Origin: Meconema thalassinum | Lineage: Eukaryota > Arthropoda > Insecta > Orthoptera > Tettigoniidae | Direction: 5' to 3' | Assembly (NCBI GenBank): GCA_946902985.2 | Contig: OX336388.2 | Coordinates: forward strand, 1,503,460,545-1,503,524,544 | DNA: 64,000 nucleotides | Notes under the pieces: model-generated | What the model was told of the DNA's origin: nothing | Databases searched by the model: none | The model's input: only the letters and a program-made list of their open reading frames with translations | Part shown: piece after piece, positions 42,517-54,350 of the stretch | Layout: each line of letters begins with the position of its first letter | How positions within the stretch are numbered: the stretch's first letter is position 1 | Made by a program: the position numbers and the translations under genes

Positions 42517-42856
42517 TACATCTGGTCTGTTTTGAGGGCGTTATTATTTGCCACAGGTAAGTCAAACCAACTCTTATTTTTTTAAATGTTGACACCGAAG
42601 ATTTCTGGATATGGAACGAAGCATGCATTTTTAATAGCCAGAAGGACCAACTCCATAATTATTATTATTACACTAATGGGTGACACCCGAATTCTCGAGG
42701 GTCGCGTTTAGAGAGCGATGTGACTAACTGTGTATTAGTGTGTATTTGTTCTATTCGAGTTCTTCGGATGGTAATACCTAATGCATCCTGCACGCTTGTC
42801 GCGTGTTACGAGCGATTCTTGTAAGCTTATTATAGCTTGGGGCATATAGTATTAAC
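42517..42856. other. no gene seen
   Basis: Unremarkable AT-rich DNA with a short ATT repeat. Confidence 0.4.
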
Positions 42857-43290
42857 TAGCAGAAGTACCCGCTCTTCGAACGGTCTTCGGTATTAATAAC
42901 CAGACGTTATCAATTGAGATACTGTTCCAATGGTTAGGGGCTTGTCATTCTTTCATAAGTTTATCAGAACGAAGTTAGTTTTCTGGGAATATCGCAGACA
43001 CTGTTCATATAAGGGCCGTAAAATGTGGTTCTCGGAGACCCTTTATAGACTCCTTAGTTTTGTGTCACACATTGAGAAGCGCAACATATGCTTTGGTCGT
43101 CCTTCTAGGATAATTTTAGTTTTTCGACTATTTCAGCATGTATTTTGAAAAGTTGTTCCTTATACCCACCCTTCAATGAGAAGTACGTTGAAGCATTTTC
43201 TAAATGATTGGTGTATTGACTCATGGTTACAATACCTAATTTTACGATGCTCCAAGCACCCGAACATGAATTATAGGCGTACATAAACAT
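42857..43290 (-). mobile_element. Helitron-type non-autonomous repeat, copy 1
   Basis: Plus strand starts ACTAGCAGAAGTACCCGCTC; on the minus strand this is an end in ...GCGGGTACTTCTGCTAG followed by T, as at Helitron 3' ends. The next ~430 bp (AATAACCAGACGTTATCAAT, GGTTAGGGGCTTGTCATT, CTTTATAGACTCC, AGCGCAACATATGCTTTGGT) recur at 62593-63021. Homology ends near CGTACATAAACA. No ORF. Confidence 0.6.
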
Positions 43291-43929
43291 AAAGATATAT
43301 CAACTACACAGTATCAAACAAAATCATCTTTACGATGAACCCGTTTATCGACAAAAATATGATTAGTTAAAATGTGCTCTCAAACTAAATTCACCTAACG
43401 TGTACTTCCTGACGTGAAAATAATATTGAAAACCTCGTAGACGAAACGCAATATATGTCAAATTAAAACTGATCCTCACCGTTGTGGAAAGTTCTCATCC
43501 CCAGGAAGACCCCTTTAATAATTTATAAAGAATTGGGGGGCATTAAATTTGGGATTTTTAGTCTCCAATGGCCCAAATTCCCCAAAACTGCAAAAACACT
43601 ATTCCAAATCGGGATTTTTTTTTGAAAATAATGTTGCTGTTTGGAGATATAATAGACCTTCTGTACAACATATCGCACATGTAAGTCACGTGTAAAAATT
43701 CTAGGGTACCCCTTGACCCCCTTAATCGCATTGTTGAATTTTACAGTCTATGTATGATTCCACGATAACCTTATAGCCATTTGCAAACTTTCACAGAAAT
43801 GTAATAAATTGAGTGGCATTGTTTCCTACAGAAATAAATGGATAGTTGGATGTCACCTCTTGTGATACTGTTGTCATGTTTACCGGCTTGCATTACTTCA
43901 TTAGTTTCTTCTTGTTGTTGTTCTCCTTC
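43291..43929. repeat. diverged repeat shared with 44680-45110
   Basis: About 43640-43905 resembles 44845-45105: ATAATAGACCTT, TACCCCTTGACCCCCTTAA, GATAACCTTA, GGCATTG, ACCGGCTTGCATT. No ORF. 43291-43630 holds nothing I recognise. Confidence 0.6.
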
Positions 43930-44349
43930 TTTCGGATGGGCCAGCTAAGGGCCACGACGATCAACTTTTCAGTTTGGCGAGGGACTTGATGTTTGCCCAA
44001 TATTCGCGCATTATCTGGGTATGTTTCTCCTTCCTCTCTTTTGTCCAGATGATGCCGGCTTTCTTACAGGGTGGTCTGTCCTGAAAACTCTTCTGTTTAA
44101 GTATCTTTCTGAGATGCGATCGGCTTCTAATATCACTTTTCATTATCTTCAGTTCTTGGATATCCTTGTTAACTACTGTTAGCGACGGTGTCACGCTCTT
44201 TCTCTTCCCCCAGTAGTTGAGAAGTCTTGTTGGGTTCATCCATGAGACATGTCCATAGAAAGCCAGACGTCTCTTCCTGGCCACATCTGTGATTTTCTCA
44301 GTATATCTATATAGCTCCTGATTTGGTCTTCTTCTGTACTCGTCACCTA
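43930..44349 (-). pseudogene. LINE ORF2 C-terminal fragment
   Basis: Minus-strand translation reads DEYRRRPNQELYRYTEKITD, VARKRRLAFYGHVSWMNPTR and WTKERKEKHTQIMREYWANI. The same kind of sequence (ELYQKIHT, VIRKRRVQFYTHI, WIAERKKEHSERMKRFWEQK) occurs at 55632-56120, so both belong to one LINE group. Only the C-terminal end remains. It is bounded at its 5' side by SINE F4. Confidence 0.75.
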
Positions 44350-44362
44350 TTTATTAGTTTAT

Positions 44363-44663
44363 AAAATAAGAGAGTGCCATATCCCCTCCAGATACGTAGC
44401 GACCTGAATAAGAGCCCTTGACTAAGTCAAGGGATCACTAACCAGGTATCCAGAGCCGGAGTTAGCGTGTGGTAGGGTGGCCAGTTCCTTTCCACTCCTC
44501 CTCCTACCATAGCATCCGGCAGGTTCCCATTTTGCATCACGAGGCTGGGAGACCCCGTACCAGACCATACCAAGACCTTTAAATTCTTGGCAGAGCCGGG
44601 GATCGAACCCGGTACCTCGGGGGTGACAGCCAACAATGCTAGCCGCTGTGCCACAAGGTGGTC
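44363..44663 (-). mobile_element. tRNA-derived SINE F4 (301 bp)
   Basis: Perfect 13-bp duplication TTTATTAGTTTAT at 44350-44362 and 44664-44676. Minus-strand head GTGGCACAGCGGCTAGCATT (A box) and GGGTTCGATCCCCGGCTCTG (B box), then a body with GGTACGGGGTCTCCCAGCCT. The ORF crossing it is not a gene. Confidence 0.92.
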
Positions 44664-44676
44664 TTTATTAGTTTAT

Positions 44677-45498
44677 TACATTAAATTATTTTTCTGGGAA
44701 TATCTCAGAAACTTGGTTTTAGAGCCTTAAAACGTAGTAGCCTCCGAGCCACTGAGGGGCTGAAAATGAGTTTTTCTCGTCCTTGTACGCCATAATATAA
44801 TAATAATCATAATAATAATTTAATAATATAGGGATAGGGGTATAATAGACCTTTAGTACCACACCCGTCCGTGTAAATCACGTGAAAAGTTTCAAGAGTA
44901 CCCCTTGACCCCCTTAAGCGCATTATATACGTATTGATGAATTTTACAGCTCAAGTTGGTTCCGTGATAACCTTAAAGCCGTTTGAGAACGTTCACAGTA
45001 ATGCAATAAATGGAATGGCATTGCGTCTTACAGAAATAGATGGACTTCTGAGATTGTGTTGCTATGGTTATCGGCTTGCATTCCTTCAATAGCTTAATAA
45101 ATGAAATTAGTTTTTTGGGTATATCTCAAAAACTGTTGGTTTTAGGACCTTAAAATGTGGTTTTCGCCCGAGTTTTGTTTCTCATATTGAGACGCTGAAA
45201 ATGAGCTTTGTCGCGTTTTTCTACGCCCATTTCAGCATGCATTTTAAGGGGGTAGGCCGTCATTTATAATAGGTATGGAGAAGAGTTACATCGATGATTA
45301 CTTTCGTGCCTCTGATGGACTTCTGTACCAAATTTCACGTTGCTCCACTCAGCCGTTCTCAAGTGATGCGCGTGCAAAGTTGTACACAGACAGACAGACA
45401 GACAGACAAAAAATTGTTTTTGCGCGCAACCGTCATAAACCAGTCTGAAACGCGTTAATAACTCGAACTTCCGTGGAAATTCAGAAAAAACAGACAAA
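44677..45498. repeat. tandem-like diverged repeat
   Basis: Two related segments: TTTTTCTGGGAATATCTCAG (44689) and TTTTTTGGGTATATCTCAAA (45111), each followed by a TTTTAG(A/G)(G/A)CCTTAAAA(C/T)GT block, also related to 42960-43140 and 62720-62880. GACAGACAGACAGAC at about 45389 ends the second. Non-coding. Confidence 0.6.
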
Positions 45499-45499
45499 C

Positions 45500-46945
45500 T
45501 TTCATTTTTAGCCTACTTTTCACATTTTGCAAAAATGAGGAAAAAGTAGACTTATGAGATCGGGCAAATGTGTGTGTGTGTGTCTGTCTGTCTGTCCTTC
45601 TGTCTGTCTGTCTGTCTGGCTGTGTGTCCCCCCCCCCCCCCATCAACTCCTAAACGGCTGCAGCAATCGAAACAAAATTTGGTAGGAGTAAAGATCTATA
45701 CCTGAATATCTCACGGCCATATTTGAAAATTATGTCAGTGCTACCAACTGCTGAAAAATAGCAATTGAAATTTGAGCTCCATGTTGGATATCTTGAAAGG
45801 TATGAATGGGACCTATTTCAAAATTGCCACACGTATAGATAATAATATTGCAGTTTAATTTCCAGGAGGCCATAGATGGCAGTGTTGCCAAAATGATTAT
45901 AAGCCTGCTGATATGTCCAAATTTTTAATGCACATAACTTCTACACTATAGATTGGATTTCAAACAAATTTCGTATGTGCTATGTGTACATACAGTAAAC
46001 AGATATCACTGAGTGTATTCTTAAGAGCCACCAGGGCTGCCAACTGTTAATAAATGCTCTCAATTTATTTTATCCAAATATCAATATAGCAGAAAGTATG
46101 CAAGCCGACAGCGTTAAACTATGCACACGTTTAGTACCTGACATTCTATATTAATTTGGAGTATCTTATATACGTCAGTGCTACCAACATGATTCTAAGC
46201 CTGCTGAGAGGTCCAACTTAAAATACATGTAACTTCTATACTATCATTTGGATTTCAACCAAATTTCGTATGTGCTATGTGTACCATAACAGATATGACT
46301 ATGCCGATTCTTAAGAGTAACCAGGGATGCCAACTGTTAATAAATATTGTCTCTATTTTTGTTACCCTAATATCAATCTATCAGAAAGTATGCAAGCCAA
46401 TAGCTCTAAACTTTTCACACGTATATTACCTGGCATTCTAGATTAATTTGGTGTAACTAATATAGGCCTACGTCAGTGCTGTCAACATGATTCTAAGCCT
46501 GCTGATATGTCCAATTTTATAATAGATGTTACTTCTATACTAACAAATGTATTTCATCCAAAATTGGTACAACACGAGATCATAATATTTCATATTATTT
46601 CTGACCAGCACATGCATGACATTGTTGCCAACGTGATTTTACGCGCGCTGATAAATCCAAGGTCTAACTGCATGTAACGTGCATGCTATTCATTGGACTT
46701 CAACCAAATTTTGTATTCTGTATCTTAAGAGATGCAACTAACAATAGCCTATATTCAGTCACCAGGGCTGCCAACTGTACTGCTCTATTGGGCTACATTT
46801 TACCAGGTATATTTCGAACTAATTAGAAATTTCGGTATTACCAACTTAATTTCGTCATTATTCTAGATAGGTCTATATGGATTGGCAAGAATCTTAAATT
46901 TTAAGAAATGTAGGCTCTTTAGTTCGTCACGGAACTTCTTGTTAT
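45500..46945 (-). repeat. long dispersed repeat D, copy 2 (inverted)
   Basis: Reverse-complement counterpart of 24514-25680, from AAAAGTAGACTTATGAGATC through the GTCTGTCTG tract and GGCTGCAGCAATCGAAACAA to TTCGTCACGGAACTTCTTG at 46922-46940. The interior shows ~290-bp tandem units (for example AACCAGGG(A/C)TGCCAACTGTTA near 46028 and 46320). Longer than copy 1 by about one unit. Confidence 0.8.
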
Positions 46946-47309
46946 GTATATCGAGATGTTAAGCCACATGCTGGCTCAAATCCACAGAAACAGGAAGGAA
47001 CACTGAAGCTAGCCACATGTGATAATATTTTGAAGTTGCAAGACTGATTAAATCTCTGTGATAAGGATTGTCGTACTTCGGTGCCATTTAATTACGGTAT
47101 CTTATTTGAAAAATAAAACGTCTTTGCGGTAAAAAGTATCATTCGGCTTAACATTACGCTGTCTCGAAACCCTGATTTACACTCCAGCTTTTTCGTATAC
47201 AAAAACAGAGTCGAAATGTTTTTTACTCGCATCATCGCGCCTTGTTTTTTTGTTGGTGTTCGGTAATTATTAGAATTCCTCTTCTCTTTCAGGATGCAAG
47301 TATATTGTT

Positions 47310-47655
47310 TATGTCAGCCTCGTTGCTAGCATTCTTGGCTGTCACCACGGAGGCCTGGGTTCGATTCCCAGCTCTGCCAATAAATTTAATTCTGGTCGGA
47401 GGGTAGGAGCAGGGTACACTCAGCCTCATGAGGCAAAACTGAGAGGAGGTGGGTTCGACACCAACATCAGCCATCCTGGAAGTGATACATAACTTAAGGC
47501 CACGGCCGCTTCCTACACAAATCTTAACTCGATTACAAGTACACACACTAGTACTACCATGCCAGTAACACAGGTAATCAGACAACATCTAAACACACCC
47601 GAGTACACGGGGATACATGACCACGATGTCGCAAAGCCCCTAAAAGAATCAACAT
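47310..47655 (+). mobile_element. tRNA-derived SINE F3, copy 1
   Basis: Head TCGTTGCTAGCATTCTTGG ... GGGTTCGATTCCCAGCTCTG (B box), body TTTAATTCTGGTCGGAGG, GGTGGGTTCGACACC, then the 3' domain with GAGTACACGGGGATACATGA and CACGATGTCGCAAAGCCCCT. A weak 7-bp TATTGTT duplication flanks it. Confidence 0.82.
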
Positions 47656-47780
47656 TATTGTTAGTAACTTAACGGTAGCAAGCAATTGCGCACATTGGTG
47701 CTTGTTTCAGAATAAAATACCCTGAACATATTTCATTAGAGTGATTATTATCCTTAACAGTTTTTATCTTCTCCAAGGTG

Positions 47781-48252
47781 GCTTCAATGGCGTAGTTGTT
47801 AGCATGCTGAGCTTCTATGCCCAAGATCGCGGGTTCAAACCCAGCCGAATTCGTCGGATTTTTTGGGAGCGTTTAAAACCTCTCAGTAAACCTTCCTTCG
47901 GAGGGGAAGTAAAGCAGGCGGGCCCATGTCATATGACATGTAAAATAACCTTCCACTAACTACAATTGTGTGAAGATAAATTTGTAGGTTAGATTTGAAA
48001 AACGCCCTATTAAGTTCCAACGTTCGCCGCCAGGTGCTGGTTGCGGTAGCATCTAGTAGTCAAGTTCACAGCTAGGTGTCATTGACGGTAGCATTTAGTA
48101 GTAAAAGTAGGAACTACTTGTAAATTGATCGTCTGCAGGCCTTACCTGAATTACAGATAACACACACGAATACAACCATCACAATAAACACTGGTTAACA
48201 GACAGATTCTACACACACCCAAAGTACCAACCAACCAACCAACCAACCAACC
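47781..48252 (+). mobile_element. full-length tRNA-derived SINE F1 (472 bp)
   Basis: Duplication ATCTTCTCC(A/C)AGGTG at 47766-47780 and 48253-48267. Head TGGCGTAGTTGTTAGCATGC (A box) and CGGGTTCAAACCC (B box), body GGAGGGGAAGTAAAGC, CGTTCGCCGCCAGG, GTAGGAACTACTTG, then the 3' domain shared with F3 and a (CCAA)n tail (about 48227-48252). Confidence 0.93.
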
Positions 48253-48799
48253 ATCTTCTCCCAGGTGCTCAGGTTGAATTGCTCCTTTTGCTTGATGAAG
48301 TAGATACATTTATATTTCTTAGGACAGACTCATTTGTTCCCGAATCCGTATCGTGAATAGTATTTCAGAAGAGTTCTGAGCACTTGGAGACCAAGTCTGC
48401 AGGTCGGAAGACAACCTTCTTCACATGAATTATGAGCTCACTTTCTTAAATTTTTATGACTTCCTTCTTTGCATTTAACTTTTATATATTACTTTCCTTT
48501 TATCTTGCAAGTAATCTGGTTTCCTAACTTAAATATGAGAATCCGTCTTTTACGACTCCTGTGGTTCACAATTCTTGGACATTTTTGTTAAGAATAGAAA
48601 TTATCACGTCCATCAATGCTGTCACTGTTACATAGAGGTGGGTAGGCAGGTGGTTCATTTTAAGTGCGTAGCCCGTGTATTCTCTCAGGATGGTAGTTTG
48701 GGGAAAGATGTATAGTTGAGGTGCAGAAAAAACAATGAAGTGAGCTCTCAGTTGCGATGTTGGCCTACAGTATTTTACAAGAAGAAAGTCAGTGTAACT

Positions 48800-49880
48800 A
48801 CGAATCTCTCCCTACATTGCCCGTAACTTGCTGTATGGAAGTGAGAGCTGGGCAGATTCAGGATATCTAATACGTAAGCTAAAGGTATCTGATATCGGGA
48901 TGGTTGAACTGCGTGTATTAGGTTAAACCCGGAGAGTCCAGTCAGCTTACGCTAATGGGCTTGGTAAGAGAGTGGGGATAGGCAACCTCCCCTGAAATGT
49001 TGGAGCCATGGGTTGACTGACAGCTACGTACACCTGGACCCTCTGGAGTTTCCGTAGATATACTCAGTGTAGCTAGTATGTTATCCATGTTCAGTCAAAG
49101 AGGTGGAGAATTGCGAGTTATAGGAAACAATCATTCTGTATATGTGAGTTGTCACAACGGGGCCGAAAGTGGAGGTGTTCGAACAAGGTATGTTCTCCCC
49201 TTTAAAATACAAATGCACCTTTCTTGTTGCAGAATGAATATAAGCATTTATATCCCACGATATAGTTTTAAAGCTTATAGTGCAGGCTATAGCTTGTAGG
49301 CCTGTACGAAGACATTTCTACGAAGATACAACATAAAACGTTTGAGCTTTAACTGCAAGGCTAAAGAAATACAGGAATCTGGAATTATGCGAAAAAATTG
49401 CTAATGAATAGTATCGAATACGTACTTGAGATAAGAACAGTAGATTGTGAAGAACACCGTGAAAATCAGCGCAAATTGACACATTCCAACAATATTTATC
49501 TTCACGCCCATTTTGTAGTGGAGGGCAGTGAAACGTGCCTCAGGCAATTTCCCCTGTTAGGATTTTTACCCACTGATATGAGTGTAGCACGAATGATTGC
49601 TGGGACAAAGAGATGGGAGCAATGGCAGGAAGGTACTCATAATGAAAAGATAAAGGTTACTGTTCGTATGAGCCGACTCAGATGGTGGGGTCATGTGGTG
49701 AGAATGGGGGAAGAGAGGTTAGGCGATGCAGAGGTAGACCTAGGAGACGATGGTTAGATTCAGTGTTGAACGACTTTAAAGTGAGAGATATAGAAGCAGA
49801 GGAGGCCACAATGCTAACTGCTAATAGGGGTTCATGGAGGCAACTTGTTCGCAAACAGAGGCTTACAGACTAGAGTGATC
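48800..49880 (+). pseudogene. broken LINE ORF2 C terminus
   Basis: 48815-48860 reads LLYGSESWADS. About 49590-49873 reads VARMIAGTKRWEQW, VRMSRLRWWGHVVRMGEER, then in another frame GRPRRRWLDSVLNDFKVRDI and NRGSWRQLVRK before TAG. These are consecutive parts of a LINE C terminus, with a frameshift near 49720 and ~700 bp of unrelated DNA between 48870 and 49580. Confidence 0.7.
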
Positions 49881-50650
49881 GCTGAAAGGCAAAACAGTCT
49901 CAAATAAAAATGCATGTTATTCTTCTTATTTTGTCATAAACACCGTTATCGTAATCATCGACACTTCTCTTAATATTTGTGAGTTTTGGCGATTTACATG
50001 ATTATCTTCTGCATTTCTCTTTTCTACAGTAGATAAAGGCCCCTTTGACTGATTCGTGTTATCGAATGTGTGAACTAACACCACTGTGATGAATAGAAGC
50101 TGACTGAGCCTTCCACTTGCTTGATAGCGAGGAGAATTGGCAATGACTATTGAAGTAAATAAGTGACTCACAGAACGCGACATTTTAATTGTTCACAATC
50201 ATGTAATCGTTCTGTTAAAGTTTCCACTAACATAAAGTTTCCATTAGGATGAGAATTTTAATAAGTTGAAGTGAATTACAATTATCCATGGAGATGCTAA
50301 TAATTTCTTGAGAGGAATGATAATTATCAGAAAACACGAATCATCTCCTCTCTTTGGAAAATGAACGGACTTGGCTGCTCTATAATTCAATGTTCACCGA
50401 GAGTGTTCCGGTTATGTTAGAAGAGTATTGCTTTAATTTTACGACCCTTCGCTGATATACTGTATATATATTTATATGTAAAGTAACACGTTAAATAATA
50501 ATAAATATAATAATATAAATAATAATTATAATCATAATAGAGATGAATGTGCAGGAGGGAATAAAGCAATCATTGCTCAGCTCATGTCAATAAATTATGT
50601 TATGTGTAGACACTTTATTTTTAAACCTACTGTTGTCTGGGTTATGTATT
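49881..50650. other. no gene seen
   Basis: AT-rich, with an ATAATA-type simple stretch around 50490-50540. Confidence 0.45.
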
Positions 50651-50654
50651 AAAA

Positions 50655-51020
50655 CTCCATATCCAGATGTCCTGGTTTCGATTCATGGCTCTGTCAAGAA
50701 ATTCAAATATGGTCTTTGGGTTGGAACGGGGATACACCTAGGCTCGCGTGGTACAACTGAGAAGACATAGGTTCGATTCCCATCTTAGTTGTTCTAGAAT
50801 TGGTTTTCTGTGGTTCCCACTTATCTCAGACAAATGCTGGGAAGGTTCCTAACTTAAGTCCACGACCTCCTCCTTCCAAACCCTTGCCTCGATTACAAAT
50901 ACAGTAGATATACTGTTACCACCACCTCAATATACAGGTTACCAGACAGATTCCTTACGCATCCAAGTACACGGGGTTACATGACCACGATGTTTCAAAG
51001 CCCCTGCGAATCAACAGCAA
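50655..51020 (+). mobile_element. SINE F3, copy 2
   Basis: Decayed head (TGGTTTCGATTCATGGCTCT), body GAACGGGGATACACC and GGTTCGATTCCCATC, 3' domain AAGTACACGGGGTTACATGA and CACGATGTTTCAAAGCCCCT, then a CAACAGCAACAAC tail. Confidence 0.8.
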
Positions 51021-51333
51021 CAACAGCAACAACTGTGTTGGGTACGATCGTGTTGGCCGACTGAAAAACACACATTTCGTTTACTCTTACTACTAATGAA
51101 CAATTGTGTGTGTTTTATTGAGGATTTGCGTCTTTAATATAACTTTATTTTAATTTCCTCAAGGCACATGGGTGGCTCATTCACGACACGCCGGTTGAAA
51201 AAAACTGTGTTAACCAGTAACATTCCAGACTTTATTTGCTTATTGTTAATAATAATAATAATAACTAGTTGAAACCCGTCAAAACATGACGGTCAATAGA
51301 AACATATTTACTGAAGAATTTTCTTATATAGGC

Positions 51334-51654
51334 CTACTGTACATTTTTTGTACGATTATTTTTTGACTCTATTGAAACTATAAGGGCGTCAATTGATTGC
51401 ACTCTCAACATTGCAAAATACTGCTGGCCATGACTGAAAAATTGTTGGGGCAAATTGAGGCCTATACGTTCCAGAGTTTCCCCTTGAGCTTTATTGATAG
51501 TGATAAAGTATGCCAAATGAATTGGAAAATATTGCCTCTTAAAAGAAAATGATAGTGTTTTATCGGATGGTGTTAAATCAAGTCGAAGGATTAGACCTCT
51601 CTGCCTAATTTTAACTGCACCTATTAGTCCCATATCCAAGCAATATGGTTGCAT
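51334..51654 (-). pseudogene. Helitron PIF1-like helicase, C terminus
   Basis: RQYFPIHLAYFITINKAQGE then TLERIGLNLPQQFFSHGQQY and FAMLRVQSIDAL. TINKAQG(E/Q)T and SHGQ..VA.SRV are the final helicase motifs of PIF1-type helicases in Helitrons. Walker A/B motifs are missing. Confidence 0.88.
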
Positions 51655-51700
51655 TTAGGAGTCCTTGGGAAACGTTCAGATTTCTAAGCAGAATAACGGG

Positions 51701-52240
51701 TCAAGCGTTTGGAGTATGTGGCGGCCAGTCATTTAGTTCCAAGAAATTCAAGAACTCTGAGGAGTCTAATACAACTGGCCGCAAACCGTCGCTTATAATT
51801 TTGGAATATAACGAAGAAATGCGATGATGTGCAATTCCATACATTTTAAAACAATGTGGACCGTGTGCGTGTGGCACAGTAACATTGGCACCAAATGAAA
51901 CGAAGGACATAGCATTGTACTGCCGATTAGTCTCTCTGAAATTCCTTGAGATATCATCTCCAGTGAAAAATAATTGTTGCAGCCTGTCAAATATTTTATA
52001 TTTATTCAGATTAATTTTACCATTACAGCAGCAAAGGTCAAAGTAACCAAGTGTAGATTTCTCGCAAGAGATATACAGTGCAGAACAATGTTTACATTTG
52101 TTCGTCAAGGACCCTAAACTGTAACGGCATAGTATCTGGAATTGTTTCTGAAATGCCATATTTATGTTAGATTTTAAAAGTGGCTTCGTATTTTTCTCCG
52201 ATTTCCCACTTTTTTTGCGGCTAGTGTTCCATTTCGTCAA
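51701..52240 (-). pseudogene. Helitron N-terminal fragment
   Basis: Reads MTKWNTSRKKSGK, CKHCSALYISCEKS, LCCCNGKINLNKYKIFDRLQ, NRQYNAMSFVSFGANVTV and GPHCFKMYGIAHHRISSLY. The CxxC...CC finger and the AMSFVSFGA motif are characteristic of the N-terminal region of Helitron proteins. The frame is open; it ends at 51701 in unrelated residues after a deletion. Confidence 0.85.
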
Positions 52241-52814
52241 ATGGGTTTATTTATAGCAGCATTTCTCCCCAAATTAACGTCATTTGAAATAACACTATAG
52301 TGGCCTGCATCAACGCAGCCGCCAAATATTAAATGGCAAATAATAACTTACTTCCATTACCAAAATCAACTGCGTGGTTAGACCCATTGTTATGTACTCT
52401 AAACAAATAATCAATAAACAATAATATTCACATATACAATGAAGTTCAGAGACTTCCATTCTCAAGTTGGTTGCTGATGAGAATGCGATGAGACTGATCG
52501 CCAATAATACAATCCTTGCAATTTTTGCAATTTGCTTGCAAACGCCACTCAGGATGACGATCTTCATTTTGAAATAAACAGAATGAAATTGCTGTAAATA
52601 ATCAATTTCCATCACCTGTTGAAAGTACAATACTTTGCATTCCCATGACAGTAAATTATGCAAGGGAGCATAGAATCACTTCGCTACTACTGGAATGAGC
52701 ATAGACTCACTTCGCCAGCCACCGTAATGGAGGGAGTTTTAGAATTATATGTTCAGTGCTTGTCAAAGATCGTATTAACACAGGGAAGCCCACTCTTAAG
52801 ACTACATTCTGAGC

Positions 52815-53155
52815 TATTGCCCCGGATTCCAGGTTCGATCCCCGCTCTGCAAGAAATTTTATTCTGGTCTGAGGACTGGAACGGGGCGCACTCGTGAGGC
52901 AAAACTAAGAAGAGCAAAGTTTGATTCCCATCTCAACAATCTTGGATTTGGTTTCCGTGGTTTCCCACTTCCACTCCAGGCAAATACCTAACTTAAAGCC
53001 TCGGTCGTTTACTCCCCATTCCCCACATTAATTACAAATGCACACATCAACACAGCCATCACATTAACACAGGTTATCAGAGAAAAGTTTACACTCGCAC
53101 ACCAAAATAGACGGGGCTGAGTGACCACGATGTCTGAGTCCATCAAATGAATTAT
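52815..53155 (+). mobile_element. SINE F3, copy 3
   Basis: B box GGTTCGATCCCCGCTCTGC (52832-52850), body TTCTGGTCTGAGGACTGG, tail domain ACACAGGTTATCAGAG and GGGGCTGAGTGACCACGATG. In duplication unit 1. Confidence 0.8.
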
Positions 53156-53989
53156 GTTCGCCAATTTGTTAACGCTGATGTATGTTTTTGAACTACTGGA
53201 TATAAGTTCAATGACTTTTAAATTAATATCATTACATTGTTGCAGCTTGGCAAATATTTTATATTCCAGTAGATCAATTTTACCATCACAACAGTAAAGG
53301 CCGAAGTAACCGCGCGTAGATTTTACGCAAGAGAAATACAATGTAGAAAGATGTTTACATTTGATCGTCAAAGACCTTACACTGTACTGCATAACATCTG
53401 GAATTGTTTCTGAAATGGCCTAATTATATTGGATTTTAAATGTGGCTTCGTATTATTCGATAACACTATAGTGTCCTGCAATATCGGAGGCGCTAAATAT
53501 TAAATGGCAAAAAATACTTCCATTGCCGAAATCAACTGCGTAGTTAGATTCAGTACTCTAAACAAATAATCATTAAACAATTGCCTTATACAATGAAGTT
53601 CAACATGACCGTCCAGAGACTTTCATACTCAAGTTGGTTGGTGAGGAGAATGCGATGAGACTGAACGCTTAAAATAAATTCCTTATAATTGTTCCTGTCA
53701 GCGAAATTTTTTGCAATAGCTTGAAAACGCAGCTCAGAATCACGTTCTTCATTTTGATATAAACAGTACAAAACTGTTCTAAATAAGCTATTTCCATCAC
53801 CTGTTATAGTTTATGGCAGTACATTTTGCAGGGGAACATAGAATCACTTCGCCAACTACTGGAATGAGCATAGGTCTAAACTCAATACTCACTTCGGCGG
53901 TCACCCTAATGGAGGCAGTTTTAGAATTCTATGTCCCGTGCATGTCAAAAATCGTATTAACACATGGAAGCCCACCCATTCTTGGCTAT

Positions 53990-54350
53990 CGCCTCGGAGA
54001 CCCGTGTTACATTTCCTGCTCTGCCAAGAAATTTAATTCTGGTCTGAGGGCAAAAACGGGGCACATTCAGTCTTTTGAGGTATAACTAAGAAGAGGAAGG
54101 TTTGATTCCCACCTCGACAATCTTGGATGTGGTTTTCTGTGGTTTCCCACTTCCACTCAAGACAAATACCGGGATGGTTCCAAACTTAAGGCCTCGGCCG
54201 TCACCTTGCCATTTCCCACCTTAATTACAAATACACACAGTAATGCAGCCATCGCAATAACACGGGTTATCAGAGGAAATTTTACACATACACACCAAAG
54301 TACGCGGGGCTAAGTGACCACGATGTCGGAGGCCTTCAAACGAATTATGT
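53990..54350 (+). mobile_element. SINE F3, copy 4
   Basis: Counterpart of copy 3 in unit 2; the head is decayed, the body and 3' domain (ACACGGGTTATCAGAG, GCGGGGCTAAGTGACCACGA) are clear. Confidence 0.8.

Larger units (their letters stand above)
51265..52240 (-). mobile_element. Helitron remnant with intact 3' end
   Basis: On the minus strand, from right to left: Rep-side N-terminal protein fragment (52240-51701), helicase C-terminal fragment (51654-51334) and a canonical 3' terminus. The terminus has a 6-bp hairpin (CCGTCA 51276-51281 and TGACGG 51287-51292) followed by a short AT-rich spacer and CTAG (51265-51268), next to T on the minus strand. Most of Rep and helicase between the two fragments is deleted. 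Helitrons replicate by rolling circle with a Rep/Helicase protein. Confidence 0.88.

Noticed and set aside
44427..44654. 75-aa minus-strand ORF
   Set aside because: Lies wholly within SINE F4 and reads through its A and B boxes.
47289..47588. 99-aa minus-strand ORF
   Set aside because: Antisense of SINE F3; no family resemblance beyond common SINE-derived mis-annotations.
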